This document shows positions 1 through 6,847 of a stretch of 7,052 nt of DNA, piece after piece; position 1 is the stretch's first letter, and each line of letters opens with the position of its first letter. This DNA is from an uncultured Collinsella sp. (lineage in GTDB: Bacteria; Actinomycetota; Coriobacteriia; Coriobacteriales; Coriobacteriaceae). Both the position numbers and the translations under genes were made by a program. The notes under the pieces are model-generated. The model worked only from the letters and a program-made list of their open reading frames with translations, did not search any database and was not told the origin of the DNA. The DNA lies in the NCBI GenBank assembly GCA_900551205.1, contig URUW01000093.1, positions 1 to 7,052 on the forward strand, read 5' to 3'.

Positions 1-381
1 CTCGCCCGACTCTTCCGCGACGGGAAGGGCATCCATGTCACCGCGCAGCATGATGACCGTGCCGGCCTGATCGTCCGTGCACGTACCGTTGCCCTGGGCC
101 GCCACGGCCGCACCGGCACCGATGAGGCCCACAACACAGGAGCCGTCGACGAGCGTGGCGAACGGGATGCCCATCTCGGTCAGACGTGCCTGGATATACG
201 CAGAGGTTTGCGGAAGGCAATTACCCAACTCGGGCGTCTGATGCAGATCGTGGCGCCACGCAGCAAGCTTGTCTGCAAAAGCTTGAGCCTCGGCAACAAG
301 ACCGTCACCGATAGCGGCTTGCGCTGCCGGGGTGGCCTTGGGCGCTGGTTGCGGTTGAAAATCGGACTGAGCTGGTGCCAT
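1..381 (-). CDS. M20D-family amidohydrolase/peptidase, N-terminal part (runs off left edge)
   Basis: The frame is open from an ATG at 379-381 to the window edge, giving 127 residues with no stop. A GGAGG site (388-392) lies 6 nt before the ATG. After a Pro/Gln/Ala-rich leader of about 25 residues comes the start of an M20 metallopeptidase domain: AWRHDLHQTPELG (about 41-53) matches the WRRxLHxxPELG opening of hippurate hydrolase, IAA-amino-acid hydrolase and N-acyl-amino-acid amidohydrolase relatives. LRGDMDALPVAEESGE (112-127) matches the LRADMDALPxxE motif, which lies beside the metal-binding centre in this family. Such enzymes hydrolyse N-acyl amino acids or related amides in the cytoplasm; the substrate cannot be read here. 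A Gly/Ala-rich stretch (about 85-107) between the two motifs looks longer than usual. It is preceded by the EamA terminator, so it is probably its own transcript. The metal ligands further on lie outside the window. Confidence 0.88.
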   Translation of the reverse strand, partial: MAPAQSDFQPQPAPKATPAAQAAIGDGLVAEAQAFADKLAAWRHDLHQTPELGNCLPQTSAYIQARLTEMGIPFATLVDGSCVVGLIGAGAAVAAQGNGTCTDDQAGTVIMLRGDMDALPVAEESGE

Positions 382-412
382 AGATGCCCTCCAGTATTAT
401 TTGTGCAGCAAA

Positions 413-432
413 CACTTTGATGGTCTAAAGTG
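413..432. promoter_or_regulatory. Imperfect inverted repeat upstream of the amidohydrolase gene (possible operator)
   Basis: CACTTT (413-418) and AAAGTG (427-432) are perfect 6-bp arms around an 8-nt spacer. They lie between the upstream terminator and the SD site of the amidohydrolase gene, about 30 nt before its ATG. The position suits an operator or a leader hairpin. The flanking DNA has only weak promoter resemblance (TATACC-like, near 440), so I do not call a -10/-35 pair. Six-bp arms are short and could be chance. Confidence 0.3.
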
Positions 433-459
433 CAAGGTATAACTGTAAGGGCGTTACAT

Positions 460-486
460 AAAAAACGCCGCCCCAGGAGGGCGGCG
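460..486 (-). terminator. Rho-independent terminator after the EamA gene
   Basis: Read on the minus strand, CGCCGCCC (486-479) and GGGCGGCG (473-466) form a perfect 8-bp GC stem around a 5-nt loop, followed by six T residues (465-460). It starts 11 nt past the EamA stop codon (498-500). It separates the transporter from the amidohydrolase transcript downstream. Confidence 0.93.
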
Positions 487-497
487 CAACAAGTTGT

Positions 498-1481
498 TTA
501 CAATTGCGAGCGCGGCTTTTTGCGCAAAAAATCAAAGTGAGTCTCGCTCAAGATAATCGACAGGAAGATAAGCACGAAGCCGGCGAGCAGGCGCGAGGTG
601 AGCGCCTCCCCCATCAGCAGCACCGAAAACAACACGCCCGAAGGCGACTCCATCGAAAGAAGCAGTGAGCCCGTCGAGGCGGGGACATGCGCCAAACCGA
701 CGTTTTGGACGAGCAGCGCCACGCATGTGCAGCCCACCGAGAGGAAAACAGCCACACCGATAAACTCCGGCGTCCATGCAGAGAGGGGCGCCTGGGTCTC
801 GAATAGCAGCGACGTGATTAAACTCAAAACGCCATTGCCCACAAACATCCAAAACGTGATGACGTTGATGTCCATCTTGCGACCGTACTTGGCAGTCACC
901 GCCATCTGGATGGCGAAGAAGATCGCGCCGCCCAAGGTAATAACATCGCCGGCATTGAACTCGACGCTATCGAGCGCTACCAGGCCAATACCCGCCAGGC
1001 ACAACAACGCTGCACCCAGGTTATACCGGGTAAGCTTTTCACCGCTCAGGACATAGCTTGCAAACGGCACAAGGATGCAATACGTGCCGGTCAAAAAAGC
1101 GCTCTTGCCCGCCGTGGTCTGTGCCAGGCCGATCGTCTGCAAACCGTAGGCACCCCACATGAGCGCACCCATGCCAAGCCCGACGATCAGGTTGCGGGCA
1201 TTGAAATGAGCGATGATGCGCTTATGGAAAATTGCAAACATAACCAGTGATGCCGGGAGAAAGCGAACATAGACCAGCTCGAACACCGGAATGGTGTCGA
1301 GTGCGTCCTTCATAGTGGTAAAGGAGTAGCCCCAGATAATCGCCACCGAAAGCAGTAGAACTTTCCAGAACAACGGCGAGCGTGCGCCGGCACCCCGGGG
1401 AATACCACCCGCGCCCAAATCCTCACGGGCTACAGGGCTATCGGGCATGTTTTCGATTTCGTTGGCAGCGTATTGGGCCAT
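498..1481 (-). CDS. DMT-superfamily (EamA-type) membrane transporter
   Basis: This is a 327-residue polytopic protein of the usual size for a ten-helix EamA drug/metabolite exporter. After a hydrophilic N-terminus of about 37 residues, the first EamA repeat begins (KVLLLSVAIIWGYSF, about 40-54). It contains the family-like stretch QTIGLAQTTAGKSAFLTG (115-132) and ends near GEKLTRYN (147-154). The second repeat starts around GDVITLGGAIFFA (178-190) and carries the matching SMESPSGVLFSVLLMGEAL (276-294), where EamA proteins have a Pro-containing helix followed by an acidic GE. The C-terminus is short and basic. The ATG at 1481 is chosen over an in-frame GTG at 1496 because a GAGGA site sits 6 nt before it. 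The gene has its own candidate promoter and a terminator on each side, so it is likely monocistronic. The substrate cannot be predicted; relatives export amino acids, nucleobases or other metabolites. Confidence 0.93.
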   Translation of the reverse strand: MAQYAANEIENMPDSPVAREDLGAGGIPRGAGARSPLFWKVLLLSVAIIWGYSFTTMKDALDTIPVFELVYVRFLPASLVMFAIFHKRIIAHFNARNLIVGLGMGALMWGAYGLQTIGLAQTTAGKSAFLTGTYCILVPFASYVLSGEKLTRYNLGAALLCLAGIGLVALDSVEFNAGDVITLGGAIFFAIQMAVTAKYGRKMDINVITFWMFVGNGVLSLITSLLFETQAPLSAWTPEFIGVAVFLSVGCTCVALLVQNVGLAHVPASTGSLLLSMESPSGVLFSVLLMGEALTSRLLAGFVLIFLSIILSETHFDFLRKKPRSQL

Positions 1482-1487
1482 GGAACA

Positions 1488-1492
1488 TCCTC
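1488..1492 (-). promoter_or_regulatory. SD site that decides the EamA start
   Basis: GAGGA on the minus strand lies 6 nt before the ATG at 1481. The longer frame from the GTG at 1496 would start inside or just before this site and has no comparable SD of its own, so the shorter start is preferred. Confidence 0.75.
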
Positions 1493-1521
1493 GCACTCAA
1501 TCTGGGCGTGGTGTCCGCACG

Positions 1522-1550
1522 CGTATGGCTGCGTGCCGCCTCATGGTCAA
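1522..1550 (-). promoter_or_regulatory. Candidate promoter for the EamA gene
   Basis: On the minus strand a TTGACC (-35, 5 of 6 to consensus, 1545-1550) is followed after exactly 17 nt by CATACG (-10, only 3 of 6, 1522-1527). This would give a leader of about 35 nt before the ATG at 1481. It begins immediately after the T-tract of the upstream operon's terminator, the only place a separate promoter could sit. The weak -10 limits confidence. Confidence 0.42.
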
Positions 1551-1587
1551 ATAAAAACGGGACGCGCCGGACCCCCGGCACGCCCCG
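1551..1587 (-). terminator. Rho-independent terminator of the YhgE/Pip operon
   Basis: On the minus strand a 13-bp stem (1587-1575 with 1570-1558, two G-T wobbles) closes a 4-nt loop and is followed by TTTTTATTT-like sequence (1557 downward). It lies about 95 nt beyond the stop codon of the second YhgE/Pip gene (1682-1684). The interval holds only a small GCTAC-GTAGC palindrome near 1587-1597. The position and strength indicate that the two-gene operon ends here. Confidence 0.92.
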
Positions 1588-1681
1588 CTACTGTAGCAAC
1601 AACCAAGCAGCTCATGCAATTCACTCAACTAAAGCGTCGAGCCGGAAGGCCTCGATGTTCCGTCAACGCCACATTGTCGCG

Positions 1682-3871
1682 CTAAATCAATTTGGTCGAC
1701 TCCAGCTTTTCGATGATCCAGTCGTTGGCCTTGATGACCGGGCGGCGGAAGACGACGCCCAGGCCCAGCGACGGAATCAGGTAGCTCGCCAAGATACCCA
1801 GCTCAATCCAGTACTCCATATGGTAGGCGCCAGCCATGGCGGCGTGCATGGCGTTGATGCCGTGGGTAAACGGCAGGAACGGGTAGATCGCCTGGAACAC
1901 GGGGCCGGTCATCTCGATGGGGAACGTACCGCCTGAACCGCCGACCTGCATGACCAACAGCACGACAGCGAGCGCCTTGCCGATATCGCCAAACGAAACC
2001 GTGAGCGTGTAGACGATATTGGAGAACACGAGACTCGCGACCCAGCCCGCCAGCACAAACTGCAGCGGGTTGTCGCATTGGATGCCAAAGAACAGGATGT
2101 CGCCCGCGCACACGAGTGTCGCCTGCAGCAGGGCCAGACCTCCAAAGAACAGGTAGCGGCCCAGGTAGATCTCGTGCAGGCGCACGGGGATCAGCTCGTT
2201 GATGAGCTCATCGTCAACCGATACCTTCATCATGGCCGCCAGCACGATCGAGCCGACCCACAGCGACAGGATCGTATAGAACGGCGCCATGGCCGAACCG
2301 TAATTGCGGATCGGATAGACCGGCTTGCGGTCGAGCGCGACGGGGCCGGAAAGCGACACGGCCAAACCCTCGGGATCGTTGCCGATCATCGTCTTGATCG
2401 TGGCAAGGTCGTCCGACATCAGGGCGCCATCGAGCTCGTCCTTAAAGGCGCTGATCTTGTCCGATGCCTCACCCAGCTGATCGGAAGCCTTGTTGACCAG
2501 CGTCGCAGCCTTGGAGAGGCCCTTTGCGAGCGAGCCAGAGGCGTCGGTCAGACCGCTCACGGCGCTATCCAAGTCACCCGAGATACCGTTCAGGGAATCC
2601 AGAACGCCCGAAATGGTCTTCTTGAGCTCCTTGGCCTTAACCGAGAACGTGGAATCGTAGTCGGACTTGGCTCCCGAGATACCCGCCTTGGCATCGGCGA
2701 TGGCCTGGTCGACCTCGGCACGCGAGTTGTTGACCTCCGCCATGCCGTCCGAAAGGGACTTTGCGGTCGCCGTCAGGTCCTTCGCATTGTTGCGGTACTC
2801 CACGGCAATTCTGCCCAGCGACGTCGCAGCGGACTCGAGACCGTCTTTGAGCTTGTCATCACTCACCTGGTCGGCAAGGTTACGGAGCTGATCGGTCATC
2901 GCATCGATATCGTCAGCACGCGTATTGAGCGCCGCTGCGGCTTCGTTGAGCTGAGACACCGTAAGGTCAACATGCTGATTCGCGGCATCGAATGCCTTCG
3001 CAAGCTCGGCGGACACGTTGTCGAACGAGCCCGCGCTTCCGTCAATCGCCGCGTCAACGGCATCGTTGGCGGCCTTGAGCGCTTCCTTGGAATCATTGAT
3101 GCCACTCTTGGCGTGCTCCATCAGCTGCTTCGTCGACTCATCAACGGTGCCCGTCTGCTTGAGCATGCCGCCCGCCGATGTCAGTGAATCGGACGTGGAG
3201 CTCAAAATGCCCGCGAGCGACGTCGCACTCGCCTGAACGTCCTGCAGGTCCTCGACCGAATCGCCCAGCGTCGAGGACAGATTGGCGATAAAGCTGCTCA
3301 CCTGGTCGGTACTCATATAGTCGAGCAGGCTGGACACGGTCTTAAGGCCGATGGTCGTGATGGTCTTGGTAAAGGTCTCGTTGACCTGACTCTGGACGGC
3401 GCTCGAACCCTTTTCAGTCACGATCTGTGCGATGGCGTTGGCCTTCTGATTCTCATAGAACTCGATATCGGCGTGCTTCACCTCGGTCGAGAAAAGCGTC
3501 ATCATGTCGGCGCTAAACGTTTTAGGGATAACGACGGCAGCGTAGTACGCGCCCGACTTAACGCCCTCAATCGCCTTATCACGGTCGTTGAGGACGACCC
3601 AGTCGAAGTTCTCGTTGCCGCGCAGGGTGGCGGTTACGTTTTCGCCCACGTTGACCTCGACGGGAATCAGATCGCTCTCGTAACCCTCATCGGTGTTGAC
3701 CACTGCAATCTTAAGGTTGCCGGTATTGCCGTAGGGATCCCAGCTTCCGGCGATGTTAAACCATGCATAGAGACATGGCACGATGATCAGGCCCATCACG
3801 ACGACCATGCCGATCACGGAGCGAGACACGTTTTGGACATCGCGCTTAAACAGGTGCAGGATGTTTTTCAT
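1682..3871 (-). CDS. YhgE/Pip domain-containing membrane protein (second, shorter paralogue)
   Basis: The protein has 729 residues. KNILHLFKRDVQNV leads into one membrane helix (about 17-38), followed by PCLYAWFNI and WDPYGNT (32-50), the hallmark start of the YhgE/Pip family. An extracytoplasmic domain follows with YYAAVVIPKTFS (109-120). Residues about 160-500 are Ala/Ser/Leu/Asp-rich and mostly helical, probably coiled-coil. The C-terminal membrane domain begins at YPIRNYGSAMAPFYT (519-533) and has about five or six helices, with GIQCDNP (596-602), FGDIGKA (627-633), SGGTFPIEM (646-654) and PFTHGIN (667-673). Lactococcus Pip is a phage receptor and EsaA-like relatives work in type VII secretion; the normal role of YhgE is not settled. 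The ATG at 3871 directly abuts the stop of the preceding gene and has a near-ideal SD, so the genes are probably translationally coupled. The last helix is followed by a short charged tail. Confidence 0.93.
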   Translation of the reverse strand: MKNILHLFKRDVQNVSRSVIGMVVVMGLIIVPCLYAWFNIAGSWDPYGNTGNLKIAVVNTDEGYESDLIPVEVNVGENVTATLRGNENFDWVVLNDRDKAIEGVKSGAYYAAVVIPKTFSADMMTLFSTEVKHADIEFYENQKANAIAQIVTEKGSSAVQSQVNETFTKTITTIGLKTVSSLLDYMSTDQVSSFIANLSSTLGDSVEDLQDVQASATSLAGILSSTSDSLTSAGGMLKQTGTVDESTKQLMEHAKSGINDSKEALKAANDAVDAAIDGSAGSFDNVSAELAKAFDAANQHVDLTVSQLNEAAAALNTRADDIDAMTDQLRNLADQVSDDKLKDGLESAATSLGRIAVEYRNNAKDLTATAKSLSDGMAEVNNSRAEVDQAIADAKAGISGAKSDYDSTFSVKAKELKKTISGVLDSLNGISGDLDSAVSGLTDASGSLAKGLSKAATLVNKASDQLGEASDKISAFKDELDGALMSDDLATIKTMIGNDPEGLAVSLSGPVALDRKPVYPIRNYGSAMAPFYTILSLWVGSIVLAAMMKVSVDDELINELIPVRLHEIYLGRYLFFGGLALLQATLVCAGDILFFGIQCDNPLQFVLAGWVASLVFSNIVYTLTVSFGDIGKALAVVLLVMQVGGSGGTFPIEMTGPVFQAIYPFLPFTHGINAMHAAMAGAYHMEYWIELGILASYLIPSLGLGVVFRRPVIKANDWIIEKLESTKLI

Positions 3872-6697
3872 TTATGCCTCACCTCCTTTAGAGTGCTTGC
3901 CAAGCGAGGTGGTGTCCCCGTCGTTTCCGTTTACGTTGTCAGCGCCGTCGGCATCTTGAGCCTTACGATGCGCACCGATATGCGACAGACGGCTCGTAGG
4001 CTGTTCGCCTCCCTTGGCGCCACGCTCGCTGGCGTTGAGACCAAACATGCGACGGGCGGCAGGGATGGCAGCCGTGTGCTCGCGCATCTCGCGGCGAAGG
4101 TCCTCGTCCGAAAGCGCCGAGATACGCATCTGGGTATTGAGGCTCGCACGGATGTATTCGATGTTGATGAGCCAGCCGCAGATGGCGATAACCGAAATGA
4201 TCCAGATAACGAGCAGGATGATCTTGCCGTTATTGTCGATATCGAGCACCGTCGAAAGCACAAAGAGCAGAACCTGCACGCCTACCACGGCGGCAAAACC
4301 GCCCTTGATGTAGTACGGGTAGCGATGCTCAAACGCCACGGCATGATCGAGCAGCTCGCGACGGTACGAATCCGAATCGAGCATGACGCGCATGGCCGTG
4401 CGCAGCGAATAGCGCTGGCGCGGCAGGTCGTTGGACTCGCAGATCATGAGGCCCGTCGTGGAAAGCTGCTTATCAAAGAGCAGATTGAGGTTGAGCAGCA
4501 ACGGGCGCAGCTGCAGACCGATAAAGAGCGCGATGGCAAGGAACACGCCCAGGATGCACAGGTTGAACAGGTAGTTGAACGAATACATGCCACCGACGGT
4601 CTCGCGCAGCAGGTTGATGCCATAAGTGAAGGGCAGCAGCGGATGCAGCCATTGGAAGAAGCCGGGCATCATCTCGATGGGATACATGCCCGACGAGCCG
4701 GGGATCTGCACAATGACGAGGATGACGCCAATGGCTTTACCGATATGCTTAAACGTGGTGGACAGCGCATAGATGATGTTGACGTAGGTGAACGAAATAG
4801 CGATGCCGCCCAGTACAAAGAGCAGCGGATTGACGCACTGAACGCCAATGACCAGGTCGCCCACCGTAACGATAATGGCCTGGAACGCGCCCAGGATCAC
4901 CAGCAGCAGCCAGCGGCCAAAGTAGCCCTGACGCGCCGTAAAGCTACCGATGCCCTCGCGGTCGACCTCGAGTTTATAGATAGCGATGAGCACATAGCCG
5001 CCTACCCACAGCGCCAGATTGGTGTAGAAGGGCGCGATGCCCGAGCCAAAGCTCTTGACCGGATAGATTGACTTGGACGTCAGCTCAACCGGAGATGCCA
5101 TGAAATCTGCCACGTCATTGACGTCGACGTCCATGAGGTCGGCTAACTCGCCCATAGACTCAGAGGTCTGCAGCGCCGCAATGTCATTGGCGGCGGTCGC
5201 GAGCTTGTCCTGAACCTTGGCAAGGGAGGCGTCGGTTTGGGATAGCGTGGTCTTTGCCTGCTTGAGCGTGGCGTCGAGCTGCGCCAGCGTGCCGCGCGCG
5301 CTCGCTATCGTGGGGGTCATACCCGACACAATGCCGGTCAAATCGCCCGAAACGGCGGCAAAGGAATCAAGCGCGCTCGAAGCCTTCGGAAGTGCGTTCT
5401 GACCCAGATCGGTCTGAGCCTGACCGAGGCTAGCCGTACCGGTCTGAATTGCCGCGTTGAGTGCGTTGCTCGCGTTCGAGATTGCCGTAGCGTCGTTTGC
5501 CATGGCGCTCGATTGTGCAGAAAGGCCATCCTTGATGCTCTGCAGCTTCTGGTTTTGCTCGCGAAGCGAATCGATGGTCGATACAATGCGCGCGTCAATT
5601 TCCTCGGAACCTGTCGACGTGTCATTAACGAGAATCTCCAAGTGCCCGATAACGGCCTTATTGTGATCGATCGTCGCCTGGAGAGACTCGAGCGAGTTGT
5701 CGATGCGGGTGGTCGTAGATGTGACCGTACCCGTTAGCTTGCCAATCGCAGCGTTCGCGGAGGCTGACGTCTTGGTGAGTGCAAGGCTACCTTCCGAGAG
5801 TGCCTTGGAGAGCGAGGTGATAGAGTTGCCCGCCGTGGCGCGAGCCTCGCCCAGCAGGTCGTTGCCCTGGGAGATTGCCTGCGTCAGCGACGGTGCCTGA
5901 CCTTGCAAGCCGGCAAGCGCCGCATCAGCCGAGGCGATAGCGCCACTCGTCTTATCGATGGCGGCATTCATATCGCCAATCGAATCGCGCACCTCACCCA
6001 AGGTGTCGGATGCCTCGGACACCGAACTTGTCAGCGAGTCCTGAGTCTGGGTTGCCTTGTCCTTTAAATCGACACCGGCATCCTTGGCGATACTGGCAAC
6101 AGTCTCGCCCACCGTGGAGACAAACTCCGAGTTGATCTGCTCCTCGATGGTGTTGGCACCGGTATCGGTGACCTTGGGCGCAATGGCGCTCTTCTTCTCA
6201 TTGACGTAATAGGTGAGCTTCGGCTGATGGTAATTGCCATCGAGCATCGAGACAAGATTGTCGGAGAAGTTCTTGGGGATTACGATCGCCGCGTAGTATT
6301 CCCCGCTCTCGACGCCCTCTTTGGCATCGGCAGCCGAGTCGACGAAGGTCCAGCCCAGCTGATCGTTTTCCTTGAGCTGGTCGACCACCTTATCGCCTGC
6401 ATTGAGCTCGCCCACCAAGTCATTCTGGGTGCCCTGATCGTTGTTGGCGATGGCGATTTTAATGCCCTGGGTATTTCCGTACGGATCCCAGTTGGCAACG
6501 ATGTTGTACCAGGCATACAGCGAGGGAATGACGCACACGCCCAGGGTAACCACCAGGGCGACGGGGTTCACGATCAATCGCTTGATGTCGCGTTTAAAGA
6601 TTGCAAAGGAGACCTTTGCGTTGGATAGTTTGCTGCCGAGACTCACGCTTGGACCATCCATCCTGTCGTTGAATCGAATCGTACTATCGACAACCAT
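3872..6697 (-). CDS. YhgE/Pip domain-containing membrane protein (first, longer paralogue with C-terminal extension)
   Basis: From the ATG at 6697 the protein has 941 residues. FAIFKRDIKRL (about 31-41) precedes the first membrane helix (about 43-65), then SLYAWYN, WDPYGNT (70-76) and YYAAIVIPKNFS (134-145). About 189-520 is an Ala/Ser/Thr/Leu-rich helical, probably coiled-coil region. The C-terminal membrane domain starts at YPVKSFGSGIAPFYT (545-559) and contains GVQCVNP, FKHIGKA, SSGMYPIEM and PFTYGIN, each aligning with the neighbouring paralogue. Unlike that paralogue it continues for some 200 residues: a basic/acidic linker, two extra helices (about 800-819 and 825-846) and a hydrophilic tail rich in Asp, Asn, Gly, His and Lys. 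Other possible starts are TTG at 6730 and ATG at 6661; none has a convincing SD. I prefer 6697 because it leaves about 50 nt of leader after the candidate promoter. It is the first gene of a two-gene operon. Function is inferred only at family level (envelope or secretion-related). Confidence 0.92.
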   Translation of the reverse strand: MVVDSTIRFNDRMDGPSVSLGSKLSNAKVSFAIFKRDIKRLIVNPVALVVTLGVCVIPSLYAWYNIVANWDPYGNTQGIKIAIANNDQGTQNDLVGELNAGDKVVDQLKENDQLGWTFVDSAADAKEGVESGEYYAAIVIPKNFSDNLVSMLDGNYHQPKLTYYVNEKKSAIAPKVTDTGANTIEEQINSEFVSTVGETVASIAKDAGVDLKDKATQTQDSLTSSVSEASDTLGEVRDSIGDMNAAIDKTSGAIASADAALAGLQGQAPSLTQAISQGNDLLGEARATAGNSITSLSKALSEGSLALTKTSASANAAIGKLTGTVTSTTTRIDNSLESLQATIDHNKAVIGHLEILVNDTSTGSEEIDARIVSTIDSLREQNQKLQSIKDGLSAQSSAMANDATAISNASNALNAAIQTGTASLGQAQTDLGQNALPKASSALDSFAAVSGDLTGIVSGMTPTIASARGTLAQLDATLKQAKTTLSQTDASLAKVQDKLATAANDIAALQTSESMGELADLMDVDVNDVADFMASPVELTSKSIYPVKSFGSGIAPFYTNLALWVGGYVLIAIYKLEVDREGIGSFTARQGYFGRWLLLVILGAFQAIIVTVGDLVIGVQCVNPLLFVLGGIAISFTYVNIIYALSTTFKHIGKAIGVILVIVQIPGSSGMYPIEMMPGFFQWLHPLLPFTYGINLLRETVGGMYSFNYLFNLCILGVFLAIALFIGLQLRPLLLNLNLLFDKQLSTTGLMICESNDLPRQRYSLRTAMRVMLDSDSYRRELLDHAVAFEHRYPYYIKGGFAAVVGVQVLLFVLSTVLDIDNNGKIILLVIWIISVIAICGWLINIEYIRASLNTQMRISALSDEDLRREMREHTAAIPAARRMFGLNASERGAKGGEQPTSRLSHIGAHRKAQDADGADNVNGNDGDTTSLGKHSKGGEA
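3879..3889 (-). promoter_or_regulatory. Extended SD embedded in the end of the upstream YhgE/Pip gene
   Basis: AAAGGAGGTGA on the minus strand matches the anti-SD sequence over its full length. GGAGG is 10 nt before the ATG at 3871. The same bases encode the last residues Lys-Gly-Gly-Glu(-Ala) of the upstream protein, whose TAA (3872-3874) touches the ATG. This supports coupled translation and confirms the downstream start. Confidence 0.92.
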
Positions 6698-6734
6698 TGT
6701 ACGTAGGCGCTTTAGTGCCTCGCGGCACAATGGT
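6693..6734 (-). repeat. Inverted repeat in the leader, overlapping the start codon
   Basis: ACCATTGT (6693-6700) and ACAATGGT (6727-6734) are perfect 8-bp arms. Nested between them are AGGCGC (6705-6710) and GTGCCT (6715-6720) with a TTTA loop, which pair with one mispair in minus-strand RNA. In the mRNA the outer stem would include the AUG at 6697. It could hold back translation initiation, or act as a DNA palindrome. Evidence is purely base complementarity. Confidence 0.45.
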
Positions 6735-6753
6735 GCTGAGTTTTGCGGGTAGC

Positions 6754-6782
6754 AATATACTACGAAGATGAGTTAACGTACA
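6754..6782 (-). promoter_or_regulatory. Candidate promoter of the YhgE/Pip operon
   Basis: On the minus strand TGTACG (-35, 3 of 6, 6777-6782) and TATATT (-10, 5 of 6, 6754-6759) are separated by exactly 17 nt. Upstream of the -35, AAAATTAAAGAT (about 6793-6804) is an A/T-rich, UP-element-like tract in an otherwise GC-rich genome. The predicted start near 6747 leaves a leader of about 50 nt to the ATG at 6697. The weak -35 together with an overlapping palindrome suggests a regulated promoter. Confidence 0.55.
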
Positions 6783-6789
6783 GTTGTAC
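6778..6789. promoter_or_regulatory. GTACA-TGTAC palindrome overlapping the -35 (probable operator)
   Basis: GTACAGTTGTAC is a perfect 5-bp inverted repeat with a 2-nt spacer. It overlaps the candidate -35 hexamer. Further T/A symmetry outside the arms (TA at 3-4 nt beyond each arm) gives a total site of about 20 bp, a size typical of TetR-type or similar homodimeric repressors. A bound dimer would block RNA polymerase. The regulator gene is not in the window. Confidence 0.5.
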
Positions 6790-6847
6790 AGTATCTTTAA
6801 TTTTAGCAGGTCACAAAACCACAACCCGCACAAATCAGCAATCCGAA

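Noticed and set aside
38..220. Minus-strand short open frame near the left edge
   Set aside because: It overlaps in another frame the amidohydrolase coding frame, which has clear family motifs and an SD site; the short frame encodes an Arg/Gly/Cys-rich nonsense-like peptide.
1506..1522. GCGTG/CACGC inverted repeat in the EamA leader as an operator
   Set aside because: The arms are only 5 bp of GC-rich sequence with a 7-nt spacer, which is within chance expectation.
1382..1936. Plus-strand open frame of 184 codons across the EamA-YhgE intergenic region
   Set aside because: It runs antisense through the start of EamA, both intergenic signals and the end of the second YhgE/Pip gene; no domain and no SD.
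2078..3187. Plus-strand open frame of 369 codons
   Set aside because: It lies antisense within the second YhgE/Pip gene, has an Arg/His-biased composition and no family motif; it is a shadow of the coding strand.
3473..5071. Plus-strand open frame of 532 codons spanning the junction of the two YhgE/Pip genes
   Set aside because: It is fully antisense to two well-supported genes. The predicted protein is rich in His, Arg, Asp and Gln with no recognisable domain, as expected from the complement of a GC-rich coding strand. There is no SD or promoter in support.
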